Shown one piece after another: positions 43,401 through 51,843 of a DNA stretch of 51,963 nucleotides. This DNA is from Candidatus Poribacteria bacterium (GTDB taxonomy: Bacteria; Poribacteria; WGA-4E; WGA-3G): assembly GCA_022821725.1 (NCBI GenBank), contig JAJEDB010000047.1, forward strand, positions 1 through 51,963, written 5' to 3'. Positions within the stretch are counted from its first letter, which is position 1. Every line of letters starts with the position of its first letter. The translations under genes were made by a program, and so were the position numbers. The notes beneath the pieces were generated by a model that was not told the origin of the DNA, did no database searches, and saw only the letters and a list, made by a program, of their open reading frames with translations.

Positions 43401-44356
43401 CGCAACGCGATAGTTTACGCCCAAATAATCGTAGGGGCGAGGGTGCCTCGCCCATGCCAGACAAGACATCTGCAACTGCCACACAATCTATCGGCAACCG
43501 ACAGTTAACAACCGATAACCGGTTAGAATGGTTCCTAAAGGCTCTGAGAGGTCAAACACGGTTGTGGTTAACCGAAGAACAGGAGGTCGAGGACGTCGTA
43601 TCGCTCTATCTGCTCCAAAGTCTACAAGGTTCAGAAACGCTTTTCGGACGAGTGAACCAGCACCATCGCTTTGAATTCTCGCCATCTCCAGCGTTTAGTT
43701 TCGAGGTCAATCTTCGTGCCGGCGAAACACTCAACCGGCGGATTAATAACCAAGAACGCCACAGACGACACCGGACGTATGATGTGAGTCTCTCCGTGAA
43801 CCCAACGCAACGTATGTCCGTTGGTGTGAATTGGGAACAACGCCGAGAAACCGAAAAATACAGTCAATTTCAATTGGAAGAACTTGCACAGGAAACCGAG
43901 ACGATACCGAACAGGGGAGACCTTCCCTCAACACCTATCTCAGACTTGCGCCAATTTGAGCAGACGACTGAATTCAGTCTCCGATATGAACTCAGCAATT
44001 CTGTGCGATGGAGCGGTATCGGAGGGTATAAATGGACAACTGACGAGGAGCAACTCGATGAGGAGCCGGAAGCCAGAACGCGGACGTTCTCTTATGAAAA
44101 TCGGATCACGTATAGTCTCATCGGCAGAGGACGTCTTGATGTCAACTATAAGCTGGGTTATGGTGAGAGTACCGGTGGCATCCCCTTTGCGCAATACACA
44201 TTCTACGAAGGCATCAGCCATGAAGTCCGCACAACCGCAGACTACAGATTGCGGAAATTTACCGATCTCCTGTTTCGACTCAATTACCGCTTACTCTCCA
44301 CGAAGCAACGGAAACCCGAACACCGCTTGGAGATGACGGTCAGTGCGGAACTCTAA
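40439..44356 (+). CDS. Giant beta-rich outer-membrane/surface protein
   Basis: 1305 residues. Signal peptide (IIKILILTACLCLLPHPSGT). The N-terminal half has SIELDATGQDFTVRYPPILP, GIDYQIDFYLGKITFG and GSQTFGISVGSGRGVSPNQE then LRVNVEGKASE, followed by LSDQDLPIQPEGTTENIQDI. The rest is a long series of alternating, barrel-like strands to the end (RLEMTVSAEL). I know similar architectures only as unnamed proteins of Gram-negative candidate phyla. Four in-frame insertions of intergenic repeat DNA are visible: about 40920-40975, 42293-42395, 42480-42560 and 43428-43530. The last contains a TAGGGGCGAGGGTGCCTCGC palindrome and an AACCGACAGTTAACAACCGA heptamer run. AAGAGGG precedes the start. Confidence 0.75.
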   Translation: MIIGGLVIRVIKQIIKILILTACLCLLPHPSGTAQNLPNHDAKSLELPTFSVLQKTESIELDATGQDFTVRYPPILPNSERITDADGKMLVRGIDYQIDFYLGKITFGKTEEWKDDTIEGEGAPQSFTLPRLQPNASQLKITYQTLPFAIKQVYKRDLYGTEVRSQQSTVGNQQDAAPSSENLFDENRVSPADNQLEVSGSQTFGISVGSGRGVSPNQELRVNVEGKASESITVLALLSDQDLPIQPEGTTENIQDIDQKLIRITHPNMRGTLGDFEGSLGASEFIFFPRALEGVQVEGDFKWVDFHFIPTAIPKGQSTSLVLRGEEGRSEYRLTVDGQYVIVKAGSEIVWLNGERMRRGENNDYIIREYGDPIVEFNSKHLITSNDVIRIDFEYIPEDRAYQQNLYGLSSVFTLPGERLTLGASYAVEADLNQPEQTLINFEDVELEALRQNILNPKEDESPLIPPQKHTVWGMEGRLNITEQAWIQGELAYSNLDKNTYSTVDRKEVSRAWKLIGYADWDFATWTDQLRPQLTTNLDIRSMDADFVPVGASSSNRTRSRYETQYAKESFDDAFLLDTAGSPRGSQDERTMNFDIRMMPIDWLEVDAGVGRSEERAPESRQLSVVETGLPRPYGGDLAQSDNRQLITDNYSTIRNNFNWGVNFNRRSGSGRISPTLMPIVGQEKNPTGGEETPKQKHSDSQQSTSAGAQLLKKLPNLRWDDYRSSSRTEGEDSTRAQSLQKSRQEGNLSYPLGPFRILGTLGRVESNEARNAALNRKRNRATGRIDLADFKWASLNTSYELEEAFAKEPLLTVDDEPIGVSDWQRNTTARTWKVGILSQQQSFLNGGVDLTASIARRMLKAHTDLGADTTTQLADVNLQLTPLSRAIDIEIAYELDKKLTSQRREVYTDIHPHTGILLQPGEGYYVKLDDLHYVEDPEEGTYVKIYQNVGDKPTTAVDAEFRIRFQPRQFFARRARARQQQQRELMSQRDSLRPNNRRGEGASPMPDKTSATATQSIGNRQLTTDNRLEWFLKALRGQTRLWLTEEQEVEDVVSLYLLQSLQGSETLFGRVNQHHRFEFSPSPAFSFEVNLRAGETLNRRINNQERHRRHRTYDVSLSVNPTQRMSVGVNWEQRRETEKYSQFQLEELAQETETIPNRGDLPSTPISDLRQFEQTTEFSLRYELSNSVRWSGIGGYKWTTDEEQLDEEPEARTRTFSYENRITYSLIGRGRLDVNYKLGYGESTGGIPFAQYTFYEGISHEVRTTADYRLRKFTDLLFRLNYRLLSTKQRKPEHRLEMTVSAEL

Positions 44357-44384
44357 TAGCGTCCATGAACCGGAAACGATTTTA

Positions 44385-45713
44385 TTACAGCGCAGCGTCT
44401 ATAGAGATTGTTGCAAGAAAAGAATTGACTTTCCCTTCCCCACTGAACGAATTCCCGGTAGCTCCCAACTTAAAGCGTGTGCCTTCGTCAAAACGGTGCG
44501 TGATTCTCCCACCCTTACCCGGTATAATCCCTGATGCTGCGGTAAGAACGATTTTAGGCATACCGTCTGTTGAGAGTTCATTATCGTTCGTGAACAGAAT
44601 GAAAGCACCTGCCCCCTCGGCACCCCCAATCCAGAGATCGATCGTGAGCGTCCCACCCTCTTTAAAGGCTGTCGTATCAATTTCAACAACGCTGTAGTCT
44701 TGATAACCGGCTGTCGGTGTTCGGAAAATACCCAAAACCTGTTGTGAAGGTTCTGTCTCGCTGAGGACAACTTTCTTTGCTTGTGTGGGAAGAAACCTGG
44801 GTGTGTATTCCGATGGATCCGCATTCGGCGCAAATCCATCACCTGTACTCGGTGTCGCAGATTTACCAACCTGTGTCCGCACATCCGGTTTTGATGCAAA
44901 ATCCAGAGCAATAGGTGTGTCGATGAGTTCCACCGTCATCTCCGACGGGGCATCGAAATTGTAAGGTTGTTGGAAACGTGTTAAGTACTGACTGCTTGCG
45001 CCAAACGCCATTAAAACAAGGACAAGGGTTGAGGCAGCAATTGCCCACGGCACGAACGGTTTACCACTGGACGGTGGCGTAGGTTGGATACGGGAAATCT
45101 CTTGCATGATTTTCTCGGTGAGATTTGCCCTAATTTGGAAACCTTCCAGTGCCTCTCGGATCATGGGTTCCGCCTTCTTCAAGCGGTTCCGCGCACGACG
45201 GAGCCGACTCTTTACCGTACTCGCTGACACCCCTAAAAATCGGCTAATCTCTTCGCATGTCATCTCTCCAAAGTAATGGAGTGTGACGACAGTGCGTTCG
45301 CTCTCCTGGAGTCGGGCAAGCAATCTTTGGACGATACCGCGCTGTGCCTCAGTCGCGGCTTTCGCCTGCTCTTCGGCAACATATTGAGAATACGTCACAC
45401 CTTCTATGAGTTCGAGGTCTGTATCTTCTAACGATTGCGTCTGCATCCGTTTTTTTCTAAGCCACGCGTGGCATTGACGTGCTGCGATTCTATAAAGCCA
45501 TCCCGTAAAACGATTCGGATCCTTGAGCGTCGATAGGTTTTTATAGACCCTCAGAAAGGTATCCTGCGTAATCTCTTCAGCAGTGTGAAAGTCGCCTACC
45601 TTCCGCCACGCGAGTGCATGAACCTGCTTCTGATATTTTTTTACCAATTGCGCAAAGGCGTTTTCATCGCCTGTGAGACTGCGTTGAATGAGTTGGACAT
45701 CGTCGTTCTTCAT
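44385..45713 (-). CDS. Membrane-anchored ECF sigma factor with extracytoplasmic domain
   Basis: 442 residues, GGAGG 7 nt before the start. Sigma region 2 is at about 15-90 (FAQLVKKYQKQVHALAWRKV, EEITQDTFLRVYKNL, RFTGWLYRIAARQCHAWL) and region 4 at about 125-182 (SERTVVTLHYFGEMTCEEIS, STVKSRLRRARNRL). A linker, one membrane helix at 220-240 (PFVPWAIAASTLVLVLMAFG) and about 200 extracytoplasmic residues follow. Residues about 325-442 are a domain that is also the C-terminal domain of both selenoproteins upstream (QQVLGIFRTPTAGYQDYSVV, EIDTTAFKEGGTLTIDLWIG). A membrane-tethered sigma factor needs no separate anti-sigma factor. It is the last gene of the minus-strand unit. Confidence 0.9.
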   Translation of the reverse strand: MKNDDVQLIQRSLTGDENAFAQLVKKYQKQVHALAWRKVGDFHTAEEITQDTFLRVYKNLSTLKDPNRFTGWLYRIAARQCHAWLRKKRMQTQSLEDTDLELIEGVTYSQYVAEEQAKAATEAQRGIVQRLLARLQESERTVVTLHYFGEMTCEEISRFLGVSASTVKSRLRRARNRLKKAEPMIREALEGFQIRANLTEKIMQEISRIQPTPPSSGKPFVPWAIAASTLVLVLMAFGASSQYLTRFQQPYNFDAPSEMTVELIDTPIALDFASKPDVRTQVGKSATPSTGDGFAPNADPSEYTPRFLPTQAKKVVLSETEPSQQVLGIFRTPTAGYQDYSVVEIDTTAFKEGGTLTIDLWIGGAEGAGAFILFTNDNELSTDGMPKIVLTAASGIIPGKGGRITHRFDEGTRFKLGATGNSFSGEGKVNSFLATISIDAAL

Positions 45714-45769
45714 CCGTTACCTCCAAAGAACTAAACTTGGAGAACCTTTAAGAATGATGGCGAGGCTGA

Positions 45770-45807
45770 CAGGTCGGACGTAAATCCGTAGACCTCCATC
45801 CGACCTG
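45770..45807 (-). promoter_or_regulatory. Hairpin between selenoprotein 1 and the sigma gene
   Basis: CAGGTCGGA (45770-45778) pairs with TCCGACCTG (45799-45807), a 9-bp stem with a 20-nt loop in the 108-bp gap. Possibly an attenuator or mRNA-processing site. Confidence 0.4.
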
Positions 45808-45821
45808 CTTATATCTTTGAA

Positions 45822-47819
45822 TCACTCGACTTCATAAATGAGCCAGCTACCTTCCACTTTTCGCATCTTAGCAGATACCTCTGGTGGATTCGCCATCGGT
45901 ATTCTCAATCGGAAGTGGAATTCATCACCCACATACTCGCTGCTCAAAATCTGTATCTGGCTCAACACTTGACTGATCTGAGTCCGTACATCCTCCGGCA
46001 TGCCCTCAAAATCGCTTTCAAATGCCCCTTTGGCACTCTCTGTAACCATCGAGAGCACTCCTTCTGAGTCAAGATTCTTAAACGCCTCTACGAAAGCGTT
46101 CATTACATCTTCCGCAGATTGTTCTGAACGCGTTGGTGACACTTTTCTGGATTCTACTGCCTGATTCGGTTCGACAGAGATTTTTGCCCAAAAAGCGTTG
46201 GTACTCCCTTTTTGGCTGAACCAACTGCCAGTAGCTCCCAACTTAAAAACTTTGCCCTCGTCGAAACGGTATTTGATTGTTCCTCTTTTACCGGGCGGAA
46301 CATCCCACGCAGAAGTCAGTGCTTCGTGGGGCATACCGTGTGTTGGGAGTTCGGTGTCGCCATCGTAAAGATCGAACGATCCCTTGGGTTCAGCATTCCC
46401 TACCAGAATATCAATAGTAAGCAGACCACCGCTTTTAAACGCTGTCGTATCAATTTCAATGACAGTATAGTCTTGAGAACCTTGTCCTGGTGCTCGAAAA
46501 ATGTTGAGAACCTCCCGTTTCGGTCTTTCGCTGTTCAGTTTAACTTTCAGATCCTTTGACACAGCATCTAATTCAGGAGAAGACCCTGAATCCGATTCTA
46601 ATGAAGGGGTCGAGGTCTCTTCCCGAAATCCAGGAAGTTTTCCATCTAAGGCTTCTGTGAGAAATAAAAGGTACCCGTTAGCCCCGTTGTAAGGTGATAT
46701 ACGTTCATTAACGGGGAGTCTACCCATGAGTTCAAATTCTGTTGATAGCACCAAAGAATCTGCGGGTGAGCGTTTCTTCCAGCCTTTCATGATTGCCTGT
46801 GCCAAGGCGTGGGTTGTATCAAAGGTCTTGGATTCACGTTCGCGTCTTGTCGCAATAGGTTCCTGCAAACTGCGGACACGCCCTAATTCGGAATTGGGGA
46901 CCCATGTATTGATGAAATTTTCATTCAAGAACGCAATAATTTGATCGTCGGAGAGGACACCTGCCCTCAAGGATTTACCGCTCCCTCAGCACGCCTCATC
47001 AGCAAGCGGTCCATCTATTGAGATGACGTGAATCGGTTTTTGCTGCGCAGGTCCCATTTCCAAGGCGTCCTCCAATGAAACCCATTTGATTTGCTGCGAT
47101 TTGTAGAAACGCAATATCAGCTGACGTTCAGCCGCTGCTTGTGTCATTGATTCCACAAACTTGATGTCCGAAGCAATCTCTCCGATCTCAGCACGGAGTT
47201 CTATTTGCGGACAGAAACCGACATCTATAGTTCTGGTACTGTTTCGCCCAACATCAAAATTCAGTACACCTTCAGGGACGGCCATCTTGAAAGAGGCGAC
47301 CTTTTCCTTAATTCGATCAATGACAAGATGTCCTGCGAATTGAGACGGCGTAAATCGACCATCTTCTAAGATGAATTCTGCATGGATACGAAACACGATT
47401 TCAGCATATTTATCATTATAGGCGCGCAGGCATGCCCACAAGCCGTAGGAATCCCCTGCATTCATAATAATATCCAGATTCGGATTAGGGTGGAGTTGAC
47501 GTAATAATTCCAGCACACCCTCTTCTTTGATCTTCCAGAGATCGCCAACAGAAACCGCTGTAGGCGGGAGGAACGCATGGAAAACCGAGGTCGGATACCG
47601 CTTCTCTGGCTCAGCGACTTGCAGATTTGCCAGTTCATCCCACGCTACATGAAAGCCATATTGCGTATACTCAATCGGTGCGATGAAACCTTTTACTAAC
47701 ACTTCCGATGTGTCATTAAGATTAAGTGTAATTTTGCTGTCAGTTGATGCGTGATTATCCGCATTCAGGTGTCCGCTCATCGCAATCAGAATAAGAAGTC
47801 CAATCGTTAGGGTTTTCAT
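45822..47819 (-). CDS. Putative exported thioredoxin-like selenoprotein 1 (in-frame UGA read as Sec278)
   Basis: 665 residues if the single UGA (46986-46988) is decoded. ATG 47819 has AAGGAG upstream and a signal peptide (MKTLTIGLLILIAMSGHLNA). Residues 22-230 are an unknown domain; about 247-400 is thioredoxin-like: IKWVSLEDALEMGPAQQKPI, HVISIDGPLADEAC277, Sec278, GSGKSLRAGVLSDDQIIAFL, NENFINTWV. The C-Sec pair replaces the CxxC of the Trx_7-like fold. Residues about 435-552 are the domain shared with the sigma factor and selenoprotein 2. A SnoaL/DUF4878-like tail (VMNAFVEAFKNLDSEGVLSM) ends the protein. With UGA as a stop it would be two genes: 46986-47819 and an upstream-less fragment to 45822. 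The fragment has neither a ribosome site nor a plausible start. Confidence 0.8.
46953..46985 (-). promoter_or_regulatory. Candidate bacterial SECIS element of selenoprotein 1
   Basis: Starts right after the UGA. After 17 nt comes GAGGGC-AGGU-GUCCUC (6 bp, one G-U). The loop holds GGU, as in the Escherichia coli fdhF SECIS loop bound by SelB. Confidence 0.7.
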
Positions 47820-47887
47820 TTTTAATCTCCTTGTCATAAGTAACAATAACATTCTACACCAACAACGCTTACACAACAAGTTGTTCG

Positions 47888-47949
47888 CGTAGATTCTCCT
47901 TTTGATATATAGTGACGCGAGGAACCGACAAAACGGTTGCCTAATTCTG
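47888..47949 (-). promoter_or_regulatory. Promoter-like 62-bp repeat, copy upstream of selenoprotein 1
   Basis: Differs at about five positions from 50812-50873. On the minus strand it contains TTGTCG (47931-47926), 16 nt, TATATC (47909-47904). It overlaps the last codons of selenoprotein 2 and lies about 85 nt before the start of selenoprotein 1. Confidence 0.6.
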
Positions 47950-49602
47950 TTCCGACGCAGGTTCCACAGAAATTATAGCGAAAAAAGCATTGGTGCTTCC
48001 TTTTTTGCTAAACCAATCGCCAGTGGCTCCGAACCGAAAAAATTGCCCCCTATCAAAGGAATATGTGATTCTCTCTGTTCCACTGGGTGGAATACCCCAC
48101 GCTGAAGCAAGGGCATTCTCAGGTACCCCTTCTGTTGGCAATTTACTATCGCCAGCAAATAGATCAAACGAACCGGCAGCTTCAGCATGCCCAACAGAAA
48201 TATCAATCGTGAGCGTTCCACCGTTTTCAAACACCGTAGCGTCAATTTCAACGACAGTATAGTCTTGAAATCCGTGTCCGGGTGCCCGAAAAATATTCAG
48301 TATCTCCTGTGAAGTCCGAACATCGTTGAGTACAACTTTCAAGTTACTCAAGACAGTATCCGAATTGAACGGTTCCGGTTCTGAAGTATCTTCACCGAAT
48401 CCGGGGAGTTTTCCGTCTAAAGCTTCCTTGAGGAACGTTAGGTAACGTTGCCCCATATTTGTTCCGAGAAGGTCATTGACAGGTTGTCTGCCCATCAATT
48501 CACGGTCCGGCGAGAGAATCAAAGAATCTGACGGTGAGTGTTTCTTCCATCCTTCCATGATTGCCTCTGCTAAAGGGTGCGTTTTGTCGAACGGTTTGTA
48601 TCCTCGCTCGCGGCGCACTGCCATGTATGTTTTCTTATTGGGAGTGCGTTCCAATTCAAAATTCGACACCCAAGTGTTGATGAAATTTTCGTTCAAGAAC
48701 GCAATGACTCGGTTGTTAGAGAGGGCAACTGCCCTCAGGGTTTTGCCACTCGCTCAGCACGATTCATCCATCAACGGTCCGTCTATAGAGATAGCGTGGA
48801 TAGGCTTCTGCTGTGTCTCTACCATTTCCAATACCTGCTCTGGTGGCACCCAATTAATCTGTTGTGATTTGTAGAAACGCTGTATCAGGGCATGTTCCGC
48901 AGTTTCTTGGAGAATAGATGCTGTGAATTCAACGTTTTCCAGAAGATCTTGTGTCCCGGCACGAAGCTCCATTTGGCAAAAACCGCCTGCGACAATACTA
49001 TGGTTTGCGTATTTGTTCCGTTTCCAGTTAACATCAAAATTAATTGGACCATCAGGGACGGACATCTCAAAGAAAGCAACCTTCTCCTCGATCCGATCAA
49101 TCACAAGATGTCCAGCAAACTGGGATGGAGTAAACCAACCGTCTTCTAACTTGAATTCTGCATGAATCCGAAACACGATGTCGGCGAATGTATCGTTGTA
49201 AGCGCGTAAGCATGCCCACAACCCGCGGGAATCCCCTACATTTATATGCATATCCAGGCTTGGATTGGGGTGTAATTGCCGAAGCAAGGTCAGTGCCCCT
49301 TCCCCCTCAACCTTCCAAGATTCACCAATTGAAACCGGTGTGTCTGGAAGAAAAGCGTGGAAAACCGAGGCAGGATACCGTTTCTCAGGTTCAGCAACGC
49401 GCAAATTCATTAAGGTGTCCCACTCCTTAAAAGAGGATTCGGACAAATTCTCCTCAATAGGCGCGATGAAGCCTGTCACTAATATTTCTGCTGTCTCATC
49501 AAGGTTAAGCGTGATTTTGGTATGAGTTGCCAATTGATCATCGGCATGCAGTTGTCCGCTCATTATTACCAGTATCAGGAAACCAAGGGTTAGAATTTTC
49601 AT
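47941..49602 (-). CDS. Putative exported thioredoxin-like selenoprotein 2 (in-frame UGA read as Sec283)
   Basis: 553 residues if the UGA at 48754-48756 is decoded. Paralogue of the 45822 gene over its full length: signal peptide MKILTLGFLILVIMSGQLHA, the same unknown N-terminal domain (VAEPEKRYPASVFHAFLPDT, FTPSQFAGHLVIDRIEEKVA), thioredoxin-like INWVPPEQVLEMVETQQKPI, HAISIDGPLMDESC282, Sec283, ASGKTLRAVALSNNRVIAFL, NENFINTWV, and the shared C-terminal domain (EILNIFRAPGHGFQDYTVVE). It lacks the SnoaL-like tail. It starts 20 bp after the TolB-like stop, so the two are one transcript. AAGGAG precedes ATG 49602. Confidence 0.8.
48721..48753 (-). promoter_or_regulatory. Candidate bacterial SECIS element of selenoprotein 2
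   Basis: After the UGA and the same 17-nt spacing comes GAGGGC-AGUU-GCCCUC, a perfect 6-bp stem. Compared with copy 1 one pair changes from G-U to G-C, so pairing is kept. Confidence 0.7.
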
Positions 49603-49622
49603 TTTTGAATCTCCTTATTAGA

Positions 49623-50669
49623 TTAGTCCGTTTTGATTTTTCCCCATATCGTTGTTAAAGAATGAACTGAAGGCGAAACTTTTAAGGTATTCGGGTTAAG
49701 CCAATCCGGACTCGAATTACTTCCGTCGTGTGTGAGCTGTGTTGAGGTGCCAACATCCAGTTTCATCTTGTAGAGTTGCAGAGTTCCGCTCCTAGCATTG
49801 TAAATGATTTCTTTGCTTTGTGGGGACCAGGTTGGATTATAGGAGGAAAGCTCATCGGTTATTTGCTCAAGACCCATGTCATCAAGATTCACCGTATGGA
49901 GAGTCCCCTTCTGAAACGTAAGGAAGCCTTGTGCATTGAACCCAGCCCCATTGAGTTTTGTAAAAATGATTTTATCTCCTTGTGGGGACCAGGTTGGATC
50001 CAGTATCCAAGGTATATCTCTTGGGAGGAGGATATCTCGGGTACGTGTCTGCAGGTCGAAAATGCCCAGTGGTGTCTGTTTGCGACCACCTATTACATAG
50101 ACTATCTCTCGCCCATTGGGGGACCAGCTGGGATCAAACCCATCTGTCAATTTCTCAGCTGTGTGCCCAGTAGGTGTTGCGATATAAAGCGTGAGTTCAG
50201 TTGACGGGACAAATCGAGCTCCGAAAAGTAGAATTGCTTTTTGTGGGTTTGCTTGTGCATAGGCAATCCGTTTGCCATCAGGGGACCAAGTTGGACCCCT
50301 TCTATATTTGCTGCTTTTGAATACCTTCTGGAGATTTTTTCCATCTGCATCCATAAGGTATAAATCGAAGGGGCCATCCCGGTTAGAACTAAAGAGTATC
50401 TGCTTTCCACCCGGTGCCCAGGCCGGGTCATAATCCTCAGCAGGATGCTGGGTTAAATTGATCTGTTCACTCCCATCGGGATTCATGATATAGATTTCGG
50501 CATTACCATCCCGCTTTGACACAAAAGCGATCTTCTCAGTCTCTGGATCCTCTGCCCACACAGCAATGCTGCTACTAAAGACAAATAATGTGCTGATAGC
50601 GTAACTTAATATGGTAAATTTGATGTAATCCCGAGCCCCTGAACAGGGAGAAATAGGCTTGCGTTTCAT
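49623..50669 (-). CDS. Exported TolB/PD40-type beta-propeller protein
   Basis: 348 residues from ATG 50669 (GGAG upstream); a TTG ten codons earlier is less likely. Signal-like segment [20 protein letters not shown], then about six PD40 blades ([66 protein letters not shown] and so on), as in the C-terminal domain of TolB. It lacks the TolB N-terminal domain, so it is not tolB itself. It probably binds a periplasmic partner. It heads the unit with selenoprotein 2. Confidence 0.85.
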   Translation of the reverse strand: MKRKPISPCSGARDYIKFTILSYAISTLFVFSSSIAVWAEDPETEKIAFVSKRDGNAEIYIMNPDGSEQINLTQHPAEDYDPAWAPGGKQILFSSNRDGPFDLYLMDADGKNLQKVFKSSKYRRGPTWSPDGKRIAYAQANPQKAILLFGARFVPSTELTLYIATPTGHTAEKLTDGFDPSWSPNGREIVYVIGGRKQTPLGIFDLQTRTRDILLPRDIPWILDPTWSPQGDKIIFTKLNGAGFNAQGFLTFQKGTLHTVNLDDMGLEQITDELSSYNPTWSPQSKEIIYNARSGTLQLYKMKLDVGTSTQLTHDGSNSSPDWLNPNTLKVSPSVHSLTTIWGKIKTD

Positions 50670-50699
50670 ACGGGGTTCTCCATCATGGATGAATTGCAA

Positions 50700-50811
50700 T
50701 CTTTGATTTTACACGATACGAAAATAACGTGAGTTCTATAAAGAGATTTGTAACATAAACTTAACGGAAATATTCTATATCAGCAATGCCTATACAAAAA
50801 GTTATTGCTCA
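50700..50811. other. Leader region upstream of the TolB-like gene
   Basis: No gene. The part after about 50772 (CAGCAATGCC..AAAAGTTATTG) shows weaker similarity to 47850-47887, extending the promoter repeat to about 100 bp. Confidence 0.4.
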
Positions 50812-50873
50812 CGTAGATTTTCATTTTGATATATAGTGACGCGGGTAACGGACAAAACGGTTGCCTAATTCTG
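50812..50873 (-). promoter_or_regulatory. Promoter-like 62-bp repeat, copy upstream of the TolB-like gene
   Basis: About 92% identical to 47888-47949. Minus-strand TTGTCC (50855-50850), 16 nt, TATATC (50833-50828). The leader to the TolB-like start is about 155 nt. Confidence 0.6.
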
Positions 50874-50981
50874 CAATAGGGGCACATGCCTTTGATAACA
50901 ATACTTGAATATCGCCATTCCTCATCACTCACAGGGTTCTGAACACAGTAAGATAAAAGCATTCTAATTGCTAAACCTGCT

Positions 50982-51800
50982 CTAAGGAGCAAAAGATCGC
51001 TTTTTCATATCCGCCCAAGTCGTCGCCACTTTATCACTCGGCGAAACAGCGAGAAAGTTCCCTGTCATGGCTTGTTTAATTTCATCATCACTCAATGCTC
51101 GTTGCCAAATTGCCGCTTCGTCAATAGAACCATTCGTGAATGTAAGATGGGGAACATCTTTTGCACATCCGATCCGAACATCCGCTTCGTTGTCGCCAAA
51201 GAAATCGAATTTCCTCTTTTCTGCCGCGATGACTTTACCATCCACATAGATTTTCATGGTTTCGCCATCGTAACTTCCAACGACATGATGCCATTTTTTT
51301 TCGTCCATTTTATGCGGAGTTCTGAACTCCTGTCGATCCCACTTCCCTCCTACCTGTGATCCCAAAAACAAAAAGATTTCTGGTCCATTACCAGCATCAG
51401 CACCCGCGATACCGTAACAGTGTGCCCAACCAACTGGAACAACAAAATGGCAGTCTTTTTCCAGCCAATGCATCCGCTTGTTGTTCCATGTTTCTGGAGA
51501 ATAAATCCATGCCATCATTGTTATCTCACCTATAACTTTCAATTTCTCTTGAGCAGGGATATTGACGCAATCCCCGCTTTGACCTTTAAGACGGATTGCA
51601 TCTCCATATTTACCCTTGACAATATCAACACGCTCAAGTATTTCTGCGTCAAGACCATTGCCAGATTCATCAATAATCGTCTGACCTTTAACGTTGTCAA
51701 ACGTTAGATAAAAAACGAGGTCTTCCTCCAAACTCGCGTTTGCAGAAGCCGCTAACAACATAACAACACTCGAAAAAGCAGCAATAAATGCCCGTAACAT
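50982..51800 (-). CDS. Exported LamG / concanavalin A-like lectin domain protein
   Basis: 272 residues. AGGAGG precedes the start and the signal peptide is MLRAFIAAFSSVVMLLAASANA. A complete LamG (Laminin_G_3) domain follows: LVFYLTFDN, DESGNGLDAEI, GKYGDAIRLKG, EITMMAWIYSPETW, KKWHHVVGSYDGETMKIYVD, GSIDEAAIWQRALSDDEI. A short tail (VSPSDKVATTWADMKKR) follows. Glycan or protein binding outside the cell is likely. It is separated from the TolB-like unit by about 310 bp and is probably transcribed on its own. Confidence 0.9.
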   Translation of the reverse strand: MLRAFIAAFSSVVMLLAASANASLEEDLVFYLTFDNVKGQTIIDESGNGLDAEILERVDIVKGKYGDAIRLKGQSGDCVNIPAQEKLKVIGEITMMAWIYSPETWNNKRMHWLEKDCHFVVPVGWAHCYGIAGADAGNGPEIFLFLGSQVGGKWDRQEFRTPHKMDEKKWHHVVGSYDGETMKIYVDGKVIAAEKRKFDFFGDNEADVRIGCAKDVPHLTFTNGSIDEAAIWQRALSDDEIKQAMTGNFLAVSPSDKVATTWADMKKRSFAP

Positions 51801-51843
51801 GTTCCTTTTCCTCCTATAGAGTCATTTATAGTAAAGTTTAGAA

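Noticed and set aside
45822..49602. Four separate genes instead of two selenoprotein genes
   Set aside because: The downstream halves lack starts and ribosome sites, and the residues between the UGA and the first possible start are conserved between paralogues.
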